Below, in pieces: positions 44,683 through 53,577 of a DNA stretch of 64,000 bases. Source of the stretch: Microlunatus sp. Gsoil 973 (GTDB lineage: Bacteria > Actinomycetota > Actinomycetes > Propionibacteriales > Propionibacteriaceae); NCBI RefSeq assembly GCF_009707365.1, contig NZ_CP046122.1, positions 3,472,001-3,536,000 of the forward strand, in the 5' to 3' direction. Within the stretch, counting starts at the first letter, position 1, and each line of letters begins with the position of its first letter. Under the pieces are notes generated by a model, which had not been told where the DNA came from, did no database searches, and saw only the letters and a program-made list of their open reading frames with translations. The position numbers were made by a program, and so were the translations under genes.

Positions 44683-46057
44683 CCGACGTCAGCCAGTCCT
44701 GGAAGTCGGCGGTCAGTCGGGCTACATCATCGGGGCGTCGATCGGCGAGATTGTCGGTCTCGCCCGGGTCGGCCGCAAGATCAACCAGCATCACTCCCGA
44801 ACCCGGATCGGCGTGTTCGGTCCGGCGGATCCCGACCGCTCCCGGGCTATCGCCGTCGACCACCCGCAGCTTCAGATCACCCTGCCGGATCGCCCACTGA
44901 AAGCCGCAGTCCCAACACAGTTGATCATGACCACCGGCACCAGTGCCGGAAAGCATCGGCCCGACGTCGACGCCATCCGAGGCGGCCGTCACTCCGGCGT
45001 CGGCACCGGCCGCGGCGAGCAGGGTCGGGAACAGGTCCACAGAGCTCACCACACCGTCGCGGTCCTGCCCGCCGGACCAGCCACCGGCCGGCCAGCAGAC
45101 GATGAACGGTACCCGGATCCCGCCCTCCCACAGGGTGTACTTGGTGCCGGCCAGCGGGCCGTTGTCACCGTAGTTGCAGGTCGATCCGCCGTTGTCGGTC
45201 AGGTACACGATGATCGTGTTCTCCGCCTGCCCCGAGCTCTCCAGTTGATCAAGGAGGCGACCGATCGCCGCATCCATCAGCTCCAACTGGGCGAGATAGT
45301 AGTCGCGACCATGATCAAGGTTGGGACTGATCACGCCGTCGTACCAGTCGGCGTAGGCACCGTCCTCGTCGTGCCAGTCGGCGTGGATCGGGAGGCCGCG
45401 TCGTTCCAGCTCCTCGGGCGGCAGTTGCCAGCCGAAGTTGTGCACGGCGTTGAAGGCGAGCATGCAGAAGAACGGCCGGTCCGGTGAGCCGTCGATGAAG
45501 GTGCCGGCGCGGTCGGCGAGCTCATCGGTGAGGAACCGTTCCAGCTCGACCGGATCGTCACCGTCCAGCATGGGTTGGACCGCCATCCGCCAGCCCGCCT
45601 CCGGGCCGTACTCGTCGACCGCCGTCACGGAGTGCCGGAGGTAGTTCAGTCTGCCCTGTTGTTGGCCGGCCAGACCGTAGAAGGTGGTCGCGAAGCCGTG
45701 GTGCGGCGGACAGGCCCGGTCACCGACCTGCTCGGGACCGTAGTGCACCTTGCCGAAGTAGCCGGTCGCATAGCCGAGCTCGCCGAACCGCTCGGCCAGC
45801 GACGGCAGCTGATCAGGAAACCGTGAGGTGTCGAACCAGCGGGAACCCCAACGGCGTTGATGGTGTCCGCTGATGATCGCCGACCGGGACGGCGAGCAGA
45901 TCGGCGCGGTGACGTACGCCTCCGGGCAGGTGAGACCGGATTCGGCGATCCGGTCGAGGTGGGGCGTCCGCACGGCAGGATCGGAGCTGATCCTGCTCCG
46001 GTCGCCGTACCCATGATCATCGGACAAGATCAGCAAGACGTTGGGAGGGTTGCTCAC
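44606..46057 (-). CDS. Type I sulfatase (arylsulfatase family)
   Basis: This enzyme hydrolyses sulfate esters using a formylglycine made from cysteine. Product of about 483 residues from GTG 46057 (GTG 46075 would add six). The metal-binding LSDDHGYGD is at residues 11-19, and the active-site motif CSPSR at Cys54 fits FGE-type modification. GYFGKVH and later VYLTDNGGSTCNYGDNGPLAGTKYTLWEGG are standard. No signal peptide is seen. The protein runs past the sulfatase fold, and its 3' end overlaps the convergent GbsR gene by 77 bp. Confidence 0.9.
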   Translation of the reverse strand: MSNPPNVLLILSDDHGYGDRSRISSDPAVRTPHLDRIAESGLTCPEAYVTAPICSPSRSAIISGHHQRRWGSRWFDTSRFPDQLPSLAERFGELGYATGYFGKVHYGPEQVGDRACPPHHGFATTFYGLAGQQQGRLNYLRHSVTAVDEYGPEAGWRMAVQPMLDGDDPVELERFLTDELADRAGTFIDGSPDRPFFCMLAFNAVHNFGWQLPPEELERRGLPIHADWHDEDGAYADWYDGVISPNLDHGRDYYLAQLELMDAAIGRLLDQLESSGQAENTIIVYLTDNGGSTCNYGDNGPLAGTKYTLWEGGIRVPFIVCWPAGGWSGGQDRDGVVSSVDLFPTLLAAAGADAGVTAASDGVDVGPMLSGTGAGGHDQLCWDCGFQWAIRQGDLKLRVVDGDSPGAVGIRRTEHADPGSGVMLVDLAADPGETDNLADRRPDDVARLTADFQDWLTSVTTGVSGSAGSDGRPSARATRRAPR

Positions 46058-46087
46058 CGTCCCATCATGCTGCACGCACGGCCGAAG

Positions 46088-46969
46088 TCAGCCCAGGTCC
46101 GGAGCGAGCACCTCGGCGCACCACTGCCGGAAGCTGGTCGGAGTGCTGTTCTCAGCGGTTCGCGTCACCCCTAGATCGAGTCCGTTCGCCTTCGCCACCG
46201 CCATGTCGACCATTGCCTGGGCGATCGCCCCTGACCGACCCTGGGCGAGCATCATCGCCTTGTAGTCCTCGTACGGCATCTGCCGATAGTCGATCCGGCG
46301 ACCCAATACCTCCGACATGATCTCCGCCATCTCGAGCTGGGACAGGTCCTCCGGTCCGAGCACCGGGACTTCGCCGATCCCGGTCCAACTGCGGTCCAGC
46401 AGGAGTTCCGCGGCCACGGCGGCGATGTCCTTGGTCGCGACCCGCGGCAGTCGCAGATCGCCGGGTTGTGGTTCGGAGAAGAATCCCTGGTTCCTGATCA
46501 GCTCGGTCTGCCAGAGCAGGTTGTCCATGAAGCCTGGCATCACCAGGGCGCGATAGCCGGCGCCGGATCCGGCCAGCAGATCGTCCATGGCCAACGAAGC
46601 GGTGGCCAGGCCGGCCCGATCGGCCTGCGCGGTTCCGCGGCCGAGGGCGGAGATGCCGACGACGTGACCGACGCCTTGGTCGCTGATGGCTTCGGTTGCC
46701 GGCCTGGTGAAGTCCACGAACGCCGACTCGACGTCTGGTGCCTGTGGATCGGCCAGCAGAAGCCAGAAGAGAGCGTCCGCGCCGACCAGGGCCTTACCGA
46801 TGACGTCCGGATCGCCATGAGATCCGGTGATCACCTCGACACGGTCGCGAACTGCCGGTGCGAGCTTCTCGGGATGCCGGGCGATCACCCGGATCTCCGT
46901 GTCGGTGGCCAGCAGGTGGTCAAGGACCAGGCTGCCGATCTTTCCGGTGGGTGCTGTGACAACGATCAT
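46088..46969 (-). CDS. NmrA-like NAD(P)-binding reductase
   Basis: Product of 293 residues from ATG 46969 (GGAGGAG six bases upstream); the large open frame further upstream is antisense to the LysR gene. An atypical SDR: VVTAPTGKIGSLVLDHLL is the nucleotide-binding start, with HPEKL at the second strand and no Tyr-x3-Lys pair visible. Proteins of this type act as NADPH-dependent quinone reductases or redox sensors. It is divergent from a LysR regulator, which probably controls it. Confidence 0.88.
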   Translation of the reverse strand: MIVVTAPTGKIGSLVLDHLLATDTEIRVIARHPEKLAPAVRDRVEVITGSHGDPDVIGKALVGADALFWLLLADPQAPDVESAFVDFTRPATEAISDQGVGHVVGISALGRGTAQADRAGLATASLAMDDLLAGSGAGYRALVMPGFMDNLLWQTELIRNQGFFSEPQPGDLRLPRVATKDIAAVAAELLLDRSWTGIGEVPVLGPEDLSQLEMAEIMSEVLGRRIDYRQMPYEDYKAMMLAQGRSGAIAQAMVDMAVAKANGLDLGVTRTAENSTPTSFRQWCAEVLAPDLG

Positions 46970-47071
46970 CGAGATCTCCTCCACTGTGTTGATCTTGGTT
47001 GTGTTTCGATCCTCCGGTCTGAGCGCGGAATAGCGAAGGACCGATTCGGTGCCGATTGATACCCTGGCGGT

Positions 47072-47992
47072 ATGAGTGATCCGGACGTCCGGCAGCTGAG
47101 GTACTTCGTGGCTGTCGCGGAGGAACGTCACTTCGGGCGGGCGGCCGAGCGGCTCGGGATCGCGCAACCTCCGCTGTCCCGGTCGATCCGTGACCTGGAG
47201 CGACAGCTCGGAGTCCGGTTGCTGGAGCGGACGACCCGGCAGGTGAGGGTGACGCCGGCCGGTGAGGAGTTCCTCCGGGATGCCCGGGCCGCGTTGAACG
47301 CGGTCGACGCGGCGGTCCGACGGGCCCGCAACGCCGGCAGCGCACGGCCGGTGCTGCGGGTGGCCATCAAGGCGGACTTCGACGCCGGGCTGCTGCCGAT
47401 GATCCTGGAGGAGTACAAGTCCGAACCCGACGGATTGTCGGTGGATCTGCTGTTCGGCGGCCGGGGTGATCAGGTGCCGGCATTGCGAGACGGGCGAGCC
47501 GATGTGGCGATCCTGCCGCTGCCGTACGACGCTGCCGGGATCGACCGGGAATCGCTGCTGACCGAACCGCGGCTGCTGGCGATCTCGGCAACCGACCCGC
47601 TGGCGGCCCGGCGACGCGTGCGGCTGGCCGATCTTGCCGGACACGTTCTACCGGATGGGTCGCCCGCCGAGGCCGGTGAGACCCCACCTCCGCCGCCTGA
47701 TCATCATCGGTCGGGACACCGACTCGATCTGGCCCAGATCTTCCATCTGGTGGAGATCGGCGAGACGGTGTTCTTTCCGCCGGTCTCGGTGGTGCAGCGT
47801 CATACCCGTCCCGGTATCGCCTATCGCGAGGTTGATGATCTTGATCCGTCGACCTTGACGGTGGCCTGGCCGGAGACGTCGCGATCACCCGCGGTGGCGG
47901 CCTTCGTCCGCGTTGCCGGCCGAGTCGCCGCCGAGCATCCGTCGGATGGGGCCTGGCCGGATCTGCCGGCAGCGACCGGGCTGACCCTCTAG
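47072..47992 (+). CDS. LysR-family transcriptional regulator
   Basis: The 306-residue regulator starts at ATG 47072. The HTH is at the N-terminus (LRYFVAVAEERHFGRAAERLGIAQPPLSRSIRDLERQLG), followed by the linker helix and a periplasmic-binding-fold effector domain. The HxFGRAAERLxIAQPPLS form belongs to the branch controlling aromatic or redox genes. It is divergent from the NmrA-like reductase, with about 100 bp between them for a shared operator. It ends ten bases from the convergent alcohol dehydrogenase. Confidence 0.9.
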   Translation: MSDPDVRQLRYFVAVAEERHFGRAAERLGIAQPPLSRSIRDLERQLGVRLLERTTRQVRVTPAGEEFLRDARAALNAVDAAVRRARNAGSARPVLRVAIKADFDAGLLPMILEEYKSEPDGLSVDLLFGGRGDQVPALRDGRADVAILPLPYDAAGIDRESLLTEPRLLAISATDPLAARRRVRLADLAGHVLPDGSPAEAGETPPPPPDHHRSGHRLDLAQIFHLVEIGETVFFPPVSVVQRHTRPGIAYREVDDLDPSTLTVAWPETSRSPAVAAFVRVAGRVAAEHPSDGAWPDLPAATGLTL

Positions 47993-48002
47993 GGCGGGCC
48001 GA

Positions 48003-49037
48003 TCACTCGTCGGGCCAGACGATCGCGATCTTGCCGCTCGCTCCGGCATCGGCGATCCGGTACGCCTCCGCTGCGCGGTCCAAAGGGAACGTGTCGCTGA
48101 CCACCGTGCGAGGATGGAGATTCCACCGGACCAGATTGGTCAGCAGTTCGGCCATCCGCCCGGTCGAGGTCACCCAGGATCCGTACACGGTGAGTTGCCG
48201 GTGAATGATCACCTCACTGACGTCGACACTGAGCTGACCGCCTTCGCCGACCAACGCGGTACGGCCCCACCGGCGGGTGTGCTTGAGTGCGGCGAGCTGG
48301 CCGATGCCGTTGCCGGAACAGTCGATCGCGGCCTCCGCACCGTCACCGAGGATCGCCCGGAGTTGATCATCGTCGCCGGCTTCGACGGTGACGTCGGCAG
48401 CGCCGAGCTCACCGGCCAACCGGCACCGTTCCGGGCTGACGTCCACCCCGACGACCTGGGTGACACCGATCGCCTTGGCCATCAGGCCGGCCGCATTGCC
48501 GACCGGACCGAGTCCGACCACCAGCAGCCGGTCGCGGCCGGAAACGTCCAACCGACACAGGGCTTCGTACGCCGTGCCGAAGCCGCAGGCGACACACGCG
48601 CCGTCGACGAAGGTCAACTCATCGGGCAACACCAGCAGGTCGCGCTCCTCGGCGAGCAGCTGGTCCGCGTGGCCACCATTGCGTTGCCAGCCGTACGCCG
48701 CCCGCCGGGGTGAAGTACAGCTGATCTGATAACCGCTCCGGCAGTCGTCGCACTGACCGCACCCGCTGATGTGGTAGACGACAACCCGGTCGCCGACCTT
48801 GATCCGCGTCATCCCCTCGCCGACCGCGATCACCCGGCCGGCCGGTTCGTGGCCGGCCACCACATCTTGATAGGCCTCCGGCCCTTCACCGAGGTGCTCC
48901 CGGTAGATCGCCCTCAGGTCGCTGCCACAGATGGTCGAGGCCCGCATCGCAACAACCGCCTGGCCGAAACCGGGCGTCGGATCGTCGATGTCGCGAAGCT
49001 CGACCTGACGTCCTCCTGGCAGGAATGCTGCGTGCAT
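48003..49037 (-). CDS. Zinc-dependent alcohol dehydrogenase (MDR family)
   Basis: Product of 344 residues from ATG 49037 (GGAGG seven bases upstream). The catalytic-zinc region [24 protein letters not shown], the structural-zinc cysteines [15 protein letters not shown], and the Rossmann motif [19 protein letters not shown] are all intact. It oxidises an alcohol or polyol with NAD(P)+. The substrate is unknown. A perfect palindrome, GCTGACGTCAGC, lies 22 bp upstream and may be the operator. Confidence 0.9.
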   Translation of the reverse strand: MHAAFLPGGRQVELRDIDDPTPGFGQAVVAMRASTICGSDLRAIYREHLGEGPEAYQDVVAGHEPAGRVIAVGEGMTRIKVGDRVVVYHISGCGQCDDCRSGYQISCTSPRRAAYGWQRNGGHADQLLAEERDLLVLPDELTFVDGACVACGFGTAYEALCRLDVSGRDRLLVVGLGPVGNAAGLMAKAIGVTQVVGVDVSPERCRLAGELGAADVTVEAGDDDQLRAILGDGAEAAIDCSGNGIGQLAALKHTRRWGRTALVGEGGQLSVDVSEVIIHRQLTVYGSWVTSTGRMAELLTNLVRWNLHPRTVVSDTFPLDRAAEAYRIADAGASGKIAIVWPDE

Positions 49038-49058
49038 GGGTGTTCCTCCGCTGTTGTC

Positions 49059-49070
49059 GCTGACGTCAGC
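49059..49070. promoter_or_regulatory. Perfect 12-bp palindrome in the ADH/GH43 gap
   Basis: GCTGACGTCAGC is fully self-complementary. It is 22 bp upstream of the alcohol dehydrogenase and 120 bp upstream of the divergent GH43 gene. It resembles a LacI- or GntR-type operator. No regulator gene is adjacent. Confidence 0.5.
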
Positions 49071-49189
49071 AGCGTAGTGGGCACCGGATGATCGAGGAGG
49101 CGGTGGCCGACGGACCGCCGTCCCCGCTACATTGGGTCAGCGACAACTCGGGGCAGCGATCTTGAACTCAAGCGACAGAGGAGTCATCG

Positions 49190-50146
49190 ATGTTCCGCCT
49201 GACCCGAAGGCTCGGCCTGGCAGCCCTCTCCATCGCCGCGTTGATCGGCAGCTCATCGGTCTCGGCCGACGCGGCACCGACACCGCAGCCCTATCTCGCC
49301 ATTGATCAGGACTTCCCCGATCCGGCGCTGTTGCAGGCCGACGGGGCCTATTGGATGTATTCGACCAACTCCGGCGGCGTGAATCTGCCGGTGGCCACCG
49401 CGGCCACGCCCTACGGCAAGTGGAAGCTGGTCGGTGAAGGGATGCCGACCCTCGGCGCCTGGGCCCGAACCGGGTTCACCTGGGCGCCCGACGTCAGCCG
49501 GCTCGACAACGGCAGCTACGTCGTCTATTACACGGCCCGGGACGTCGCGTCGGAACGGCAGTGTGTCGGGGCGGCGAAGTCGGCCAGCCCAGCCGGCCCG
49601 TTCGTCCCGGTCGGTGACCAGCCGTTGTTCTGTCCTGTTGATCAGGGCGGAGCCATCGACGCGTCGGGGTTCACCGACAGCGACGGCACCCGTTACGTGA
49701 CGTGGAAGAACGACGGCAACGCGATCGGCATGCCGACTCATCTCTACATCCAGCAGGTGGCCGCTGATGGTGTGACGACGGTCGGCGACCCGGTGATCGC
49801 GTTGACCAACGACCCGGCGACCGAGGGATCGCTGATCGAGGCGCCGTACGTGATCAAGCATCGGGGCACCTACTACCTGTTCTACTCCTACGGCGCGTAC
49901 AACAACGAGACCTACACCGAGGCGTACGCATCGGCGCCCAGCATCACCGGCCCGTGGACACGCGGCAGCACGCCGTTGATGACCACGGCAAGCATGAAGG
50001 GCACCGTGGTCGGTCCGGGCGGCGCGTCGATCCTCGGTGATCTTGTCGCCTTCCATGCGGTGACCCATCGGCCGGGACTGGTCCGTCCGACGTACCTGAT
50101 CAATCTGAAGTGGCAGGACAGGACGCCGGTTGTCTCCGTCCGGTGA
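49190..50146 (+). CDS. Secreted glycoside hydrolase, family 43-like
   Basis: The 318-residue product has a signal peptide (positively charged start, hydrophobic 8-20, cleavage near SADAAP at about 29). The five-bladed propeller of GH43 is shown by QDFPDPALLQADGAYWMY with the base Asp44, then TWAPDVSRLDNGSYVVYYTARD, and the acid Glu217 in EGSLIEAPYVIKHRGTYYLFYS. It is likely an arabinofuranosidase, arabinanase or xylosidase working outside the cell on plant polymers. A good AGAGGAG precedes ATG 49190. Confidence 0.88.
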   Translation: MFRLTRRLGLAALSIAALIGSSSVSADAAPTPQPYLAIDQDFPDPALLQADGAYWMYSTNSGGVNLPVATAATPYGKWKLVGEGMPTLGAWARTGFTWAPDVSRLDNGSYVVYYTARDVASERQCVGAAKSASPAGPFVPVGDQPLFCPVDQGGAIDASGFTDSDGTRYVTWKNDGNAIGMPTHLYIQQVAADGVTTVGDPVIALTNDPATEGSLIEAPYVIKHRGTYYLFYSYGAYNNETYTEAYASAPSITGPWTRGSTPLMTTASMKGTVVGPGGASILGDLVAFHAVTHRPGLVRPTYLINLKWQDRTPVVSVR

Positions 50147-50161
50147 CCCGGTGATCCGACC

Positions 50162-51823
50162 TCAGTGGCAGTGATGGCTGTCGACATCGAGCCGGCAGAA
50201 GCAGGATGATTCCACCGGCACGTCCGTGTGCGCCGACGCGAGCGCGAGTTGCTGGCCGACGATCGCAGCGCTCTCAGTCTTGCCCAGGCGGGTCAGGCAT
50301 TCGTGGTAGCCGTGCAACGCCCACACATTGTTGGGATGATGCTGCGACCGCGGCACCGTGGCATCGAGCCCGAGGTCGGCGCGGTAGACGGCCTCGGCCT
50401 CCTCGATCCTGCCCTGCTCCAACAGGAGGGCCCCGTACGCGTGCCGCGTCGGCTGCATCCAGCCCCACGGCTCGTCGTAGGGCAGATGATCATCGAGGTC
50501 GACAGCCCGGAGCAACGCGGCCAGGCCGGCCTCCACATCACCTGACCGGTAGGCGATCTCGCCCTCAAGCATCGCGGCGGCGATCTGCAGGATGTCGGCA
50601 CAGGTGTTGTTGAAAAGAGTGCGGCTCTCCGGCACCCGGGCGACCGCTTCGGCGAAGAGCCGCTGTTCGGTCCGGGCGTGATCATGATCGCCGGTGATCG
50701 CGTACGCGATGCCCCTGGCGTAGTGCAGCATCGCCGTCGTCGTGCAGTAGAGCTGTTGGTCCTTCGGCAGCGGCGACTCGAGGATCTCCGTCCAGCGCCC
50801 GAACCGCACCAGGACGTGTACCCGCATCGCGCCGAAGCTCTCCAACCAGTCAGCCATCGGTGGCGACTCGATCCTGAGCAGCTGCTCCGGTATGGCCTGC
50901 TCGATCAGGTCCGCTGTCTCGAACGCGATGGCGCTGGCTCCGAGGAACAACGCGCCGTACAGCCGGAAGTGCAGGTTGTGGCACCGATACAGCGTGTAGA
51001 AGTTCATCACGCCGGCGTACTCGAGGTAGCGGGCGTCTGCCCTCATGGCGTCGGCGTTCGAGGTGATCACGCGCCGGTAATCCCCGGTCAGCACGTCCAG
51101 GTGGGTCGGCATGTGTTCCAGATGGCCGCCGTCAGGCACCAGCCCGCGCAGTTGGTCGGCGATCGACAGCGCGGACTCCGGTATGCCGGACATCTCCATC
51201 AGGTGGATGTAGAGATGCAACAGGCCGGGGTGTTCCCGACCGCCGGGTTGTGCCAGCGCACGGTCGAGGATCTCTTTGATCGTCAAGGTCGCCGCACCCT
51301 GGGCGGGTTCTCCGGTGAAGACGTCCCACAGCGCCCACGGCGTGAGATTCATCAGTGCGTCGGCATACAGGGTGGCCACGTCAAGATCATCGGGAAACCT
51401 GCGGTAGACCTCCTCCATCGCCTGGGCGTAGGAGCTGTTCCAGATGTCCAGGTCTCCCGGGTGCGCCGCCGGGTAGCGCGCGTGGATCGCCCCGATCAGC
51501 TCAGTCTCGACCTCGTTGGCCCGCCCGGCGTGCTCCGAAGCCTTGCCGCTCGCCGCGTAGACCTGATCGACAGTGCTGCCGAGCTCGGTGTCATCGAACG
51601 CCTCCCACGGCTTGTTGTAGTTCGGCCCGAGCGCGTACGCCACACCCCACCAGGCGATCGCCAGCTCCGGGTCGGCCTCCAGTGCCTTGCGGAAGCAGAC
51701 GACGGCCTCCTCGTGGTTGAACGCATAGGCCCAGATCAGGCCACGATCGAACCAGGTCTGGGCCTCGACCGAGCTGGTGGAGACCGGGCGGCTGTAGCCG
51801 CCGAGGTCGAAGTAGTCGGACAT
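50162..51823 (-). CDS. Tetratricopeptide-repeat protein
   Basis: The 553-residue protein opens SSVEAQTWFDRGLIWAYAFNHEEAVVCFRKALEADPELAIAWWGVAYALG, a TPR pair, with further helical-repeat segments in the rest. No signal peptide or membrane helix is seen, and it ends with Cys/His-rich residues (SSCFCRLDVDSHHCH) that could bind a metal. Proteins of this family are widespread in soil bacteria with no firm function. It starts at ATG 51823 and is convergent with the GH43 gene. Confidence 0.75.
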   Translation of the reverse strand: MSDYFDLGGYSRPVSTSSVEAQTWFDRGLIWAYAFNHEEAVVCFRKALEADPELAIAWWGVAYALGPNYNKPWEAFDDTELGSTVDQVYAASGKASEHAGRANEVETELIGAIHARYPAAHPGDLDIWNSSYAQAMEEVYRRFPDDLDVATLYADALMNLTPWALWDVFTGEPAQGAATLTIKEILDRALAQPGGREHPGLLHLYIHLMEMSGIPESALSIADQLRGLVPDGGHLEHMPTHLDVLTGDYRRVITSNADAMRADARYLEYAGVMNFYTLYRCHNLHFRLYGALFLGASAIAFETADLIEQAIPEQLLRIESPPMADWLESFGAMRVHVLVRFGRWTEILESPLPKDQQLYCTTTAMLHYARGIAYAITGDHDHARTEQRLFAEAVARVPESRTLFNNTCADILQIAAAMLEGEIAYRSGDVEAGLAALLRAVDLDDHLPYDEPWGWMQPTRHAYGALLLEQGRIEEAEAVYRADLGLDATVPRSQHHPNNVWALHGYHECLTRLGKTESAAIVGQQLALASAHTDVPVESSCFCRLDVDSHHCH

Positions 51824-51988
51824 GTCTCTTCAGCGCCTCCTACTGACCGGGATCCGACGTCGGTGACCCCACGAATACCACGGGAGAGTCCTCTCCGTCC
51901 GGGCTGGCGAAAACTGACGTGGACATCCGTCGACGGCTCCCCTAGGGTCACACCCCAAGATCATCACCTTCAGTGAGGGGACCCGCCC

Positions 51989-53477
51989 ATGGTTGATCCT
52001 TCCCGGATGCCGGACCTGGCCACTGCCGGCGTCCCAGAGATCACCGCGGGGCTGGCAGCAGGCGATTTCACCAGCGTTGCGCTGGTCGAAGCCTACCTCG
52101 ACCGCATCCTGACGCTCAGCATCAACGGCCCGCATCTCAATGCCGTCCGATCGATCAATCCCGATGCGTATCGCGAGGCGGCAGAACTGGACGACGAGCG
52201 GGGGGCGCGGCCGGCTCCGTGGCCCGCTGCACGGCGTTCCGGTGTTGATCAAGGACAACATCGACATCGCCGGTATGCCCACGACCGCCGGTTCCATTGC
52301 GCTGGCGGCCTCGGTTCCGCAAGCCGACGCGCCGATCATCGCCCGCCTGAGGGCGGCCGGCGCGGTGATTCTCGGCAAGACCAACCTGACCGAGTTCGCC
52401 AACTTCATCGCCGAGGACATGCCGTCGGGTTACAGCTCCCTGGCCGGCCAGGTGATCAACCCCTACGATGCCAGCCAGACGCCCAGCGGCTCCAGCTCCG
52501 GCTCGGGCGTGGCCGCCGCGTCCGGCCTGGCCACGCTGACGGTCGGCACCGAGACGTCCGGTTCGATCCTGAGCCCGGCGCAGGCCAATTCGGTGGTCGG
52601 TGTCAAACCGACCGTCGGCGCCGTCAGCCGCACCGGCATCGTCCCGATCTCAGCGTCCCAGGACACTGCCGGCCCGATGACCAGGACCGTGTACGACGCC
52701 GCGGTGCTGCTGACGGGGATCATCTCCGAGGATGCCGACGATCCCGCCACTGACGGCAACCCTCTGCTCGGCATCGATCTCAGTGAGAACCTTTCTCCGG
52801 ATGCGCTGGGCGGCGTTCGACTCGGCTATCTGGAGAGCGACGACGAGCTGTACCAGGAGGCACTGCAAGTCCTCGCCAAGCAGGGGGCCGAGCTGATCAA
52901 GGTCACCGTCGGTGACACCGAACTGGACGGGGTGCTGAGCCTGGAATTCAAGCGGGACCTGAATGCCTACCTCGCCCGCCTTCCCGACGATGCGCCGATG
53001 CGGTCCTTCGACGCCATCCGGCGGTTCAATCGTGATCATCAGCAGGCCCGGAAGTTCGGTCAGGCGATGTTCGACAGATCGGCGGAGGTCGACCTGACCG
53101 ATCCCGAACAGCTGGCGGCGTACGAGAAGGTGCGCGACGACGGTATTCACCAGACGCGGACGGCGATCGACTCCGGGCTCACCGAACATGATCTTGCTGC
53201 GATCGTCTCCCGGACGGAGACCGTCTCGGTCGGCGCTCGGGCCGGCTATCCGGCGGTCAGCGTGCCGATCGGTTACACCGCCGATCATCTCCGCCCGGCG
53301 TCGATCACCTTCCTCGGCACTGCCTGGTCCGAGCCGACGTTGCTGCCGCTGGCATACGCCTATGAACGGGCCTCGAGGATGCGGCGAACACCGGAGGAGA
53401 TCAATCCGTCACTGTTCCGCGGATACACGGTCCATGATCAGTGGGACGCCGACATCGACGTTCCCGAGCACCCGTGA
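51989..53477 (+). pseudogene. Amidase signature-family enzyme, frameshifted in a G-run
   Basis: ATG 51989 begins [29 protein letters not shown], a normal amidase start. At the six-G run 52200-52205 the frame shifts, and [22 protein letters not shown] and the catalytic parts [41 protein letters not shown] are in the next frame to the stop at 53477. The lesion equals one extra G. The joined protein would be about 495 residues and looks complete. It may hydrolyse peptide-type or aryl amides. There is no gatB or gatC. Confidence 0.85.
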
Positions 53478-53577
53478 AGATCAGCACAGCCGCACGTCAA
53501 GTCGTTCGGAACGCTCGGGGGTCGTTCGCCGGTCGCGATCATCGTCGCGATCGTTCCCAGAACCGGAGGAGCCACGA

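Noticed and set aside
46970-47644. Long N-terminal extension of the NmrA-like reductase
   Set aside because: It is antisense to the LysR gene, and a strong GGAGGAG precedes ATG 46969 followed by a normal Rossmann start.
47630-47720. Frameshift in the LysR gene, suspected from the Pro/His-rich segment ETPPPPPDHH
   Set aside because: The conserved block LAQIFHLVEIGETVFF follows in the same frame, and related regulators have a Pro-rich loop there; no shift is needed.
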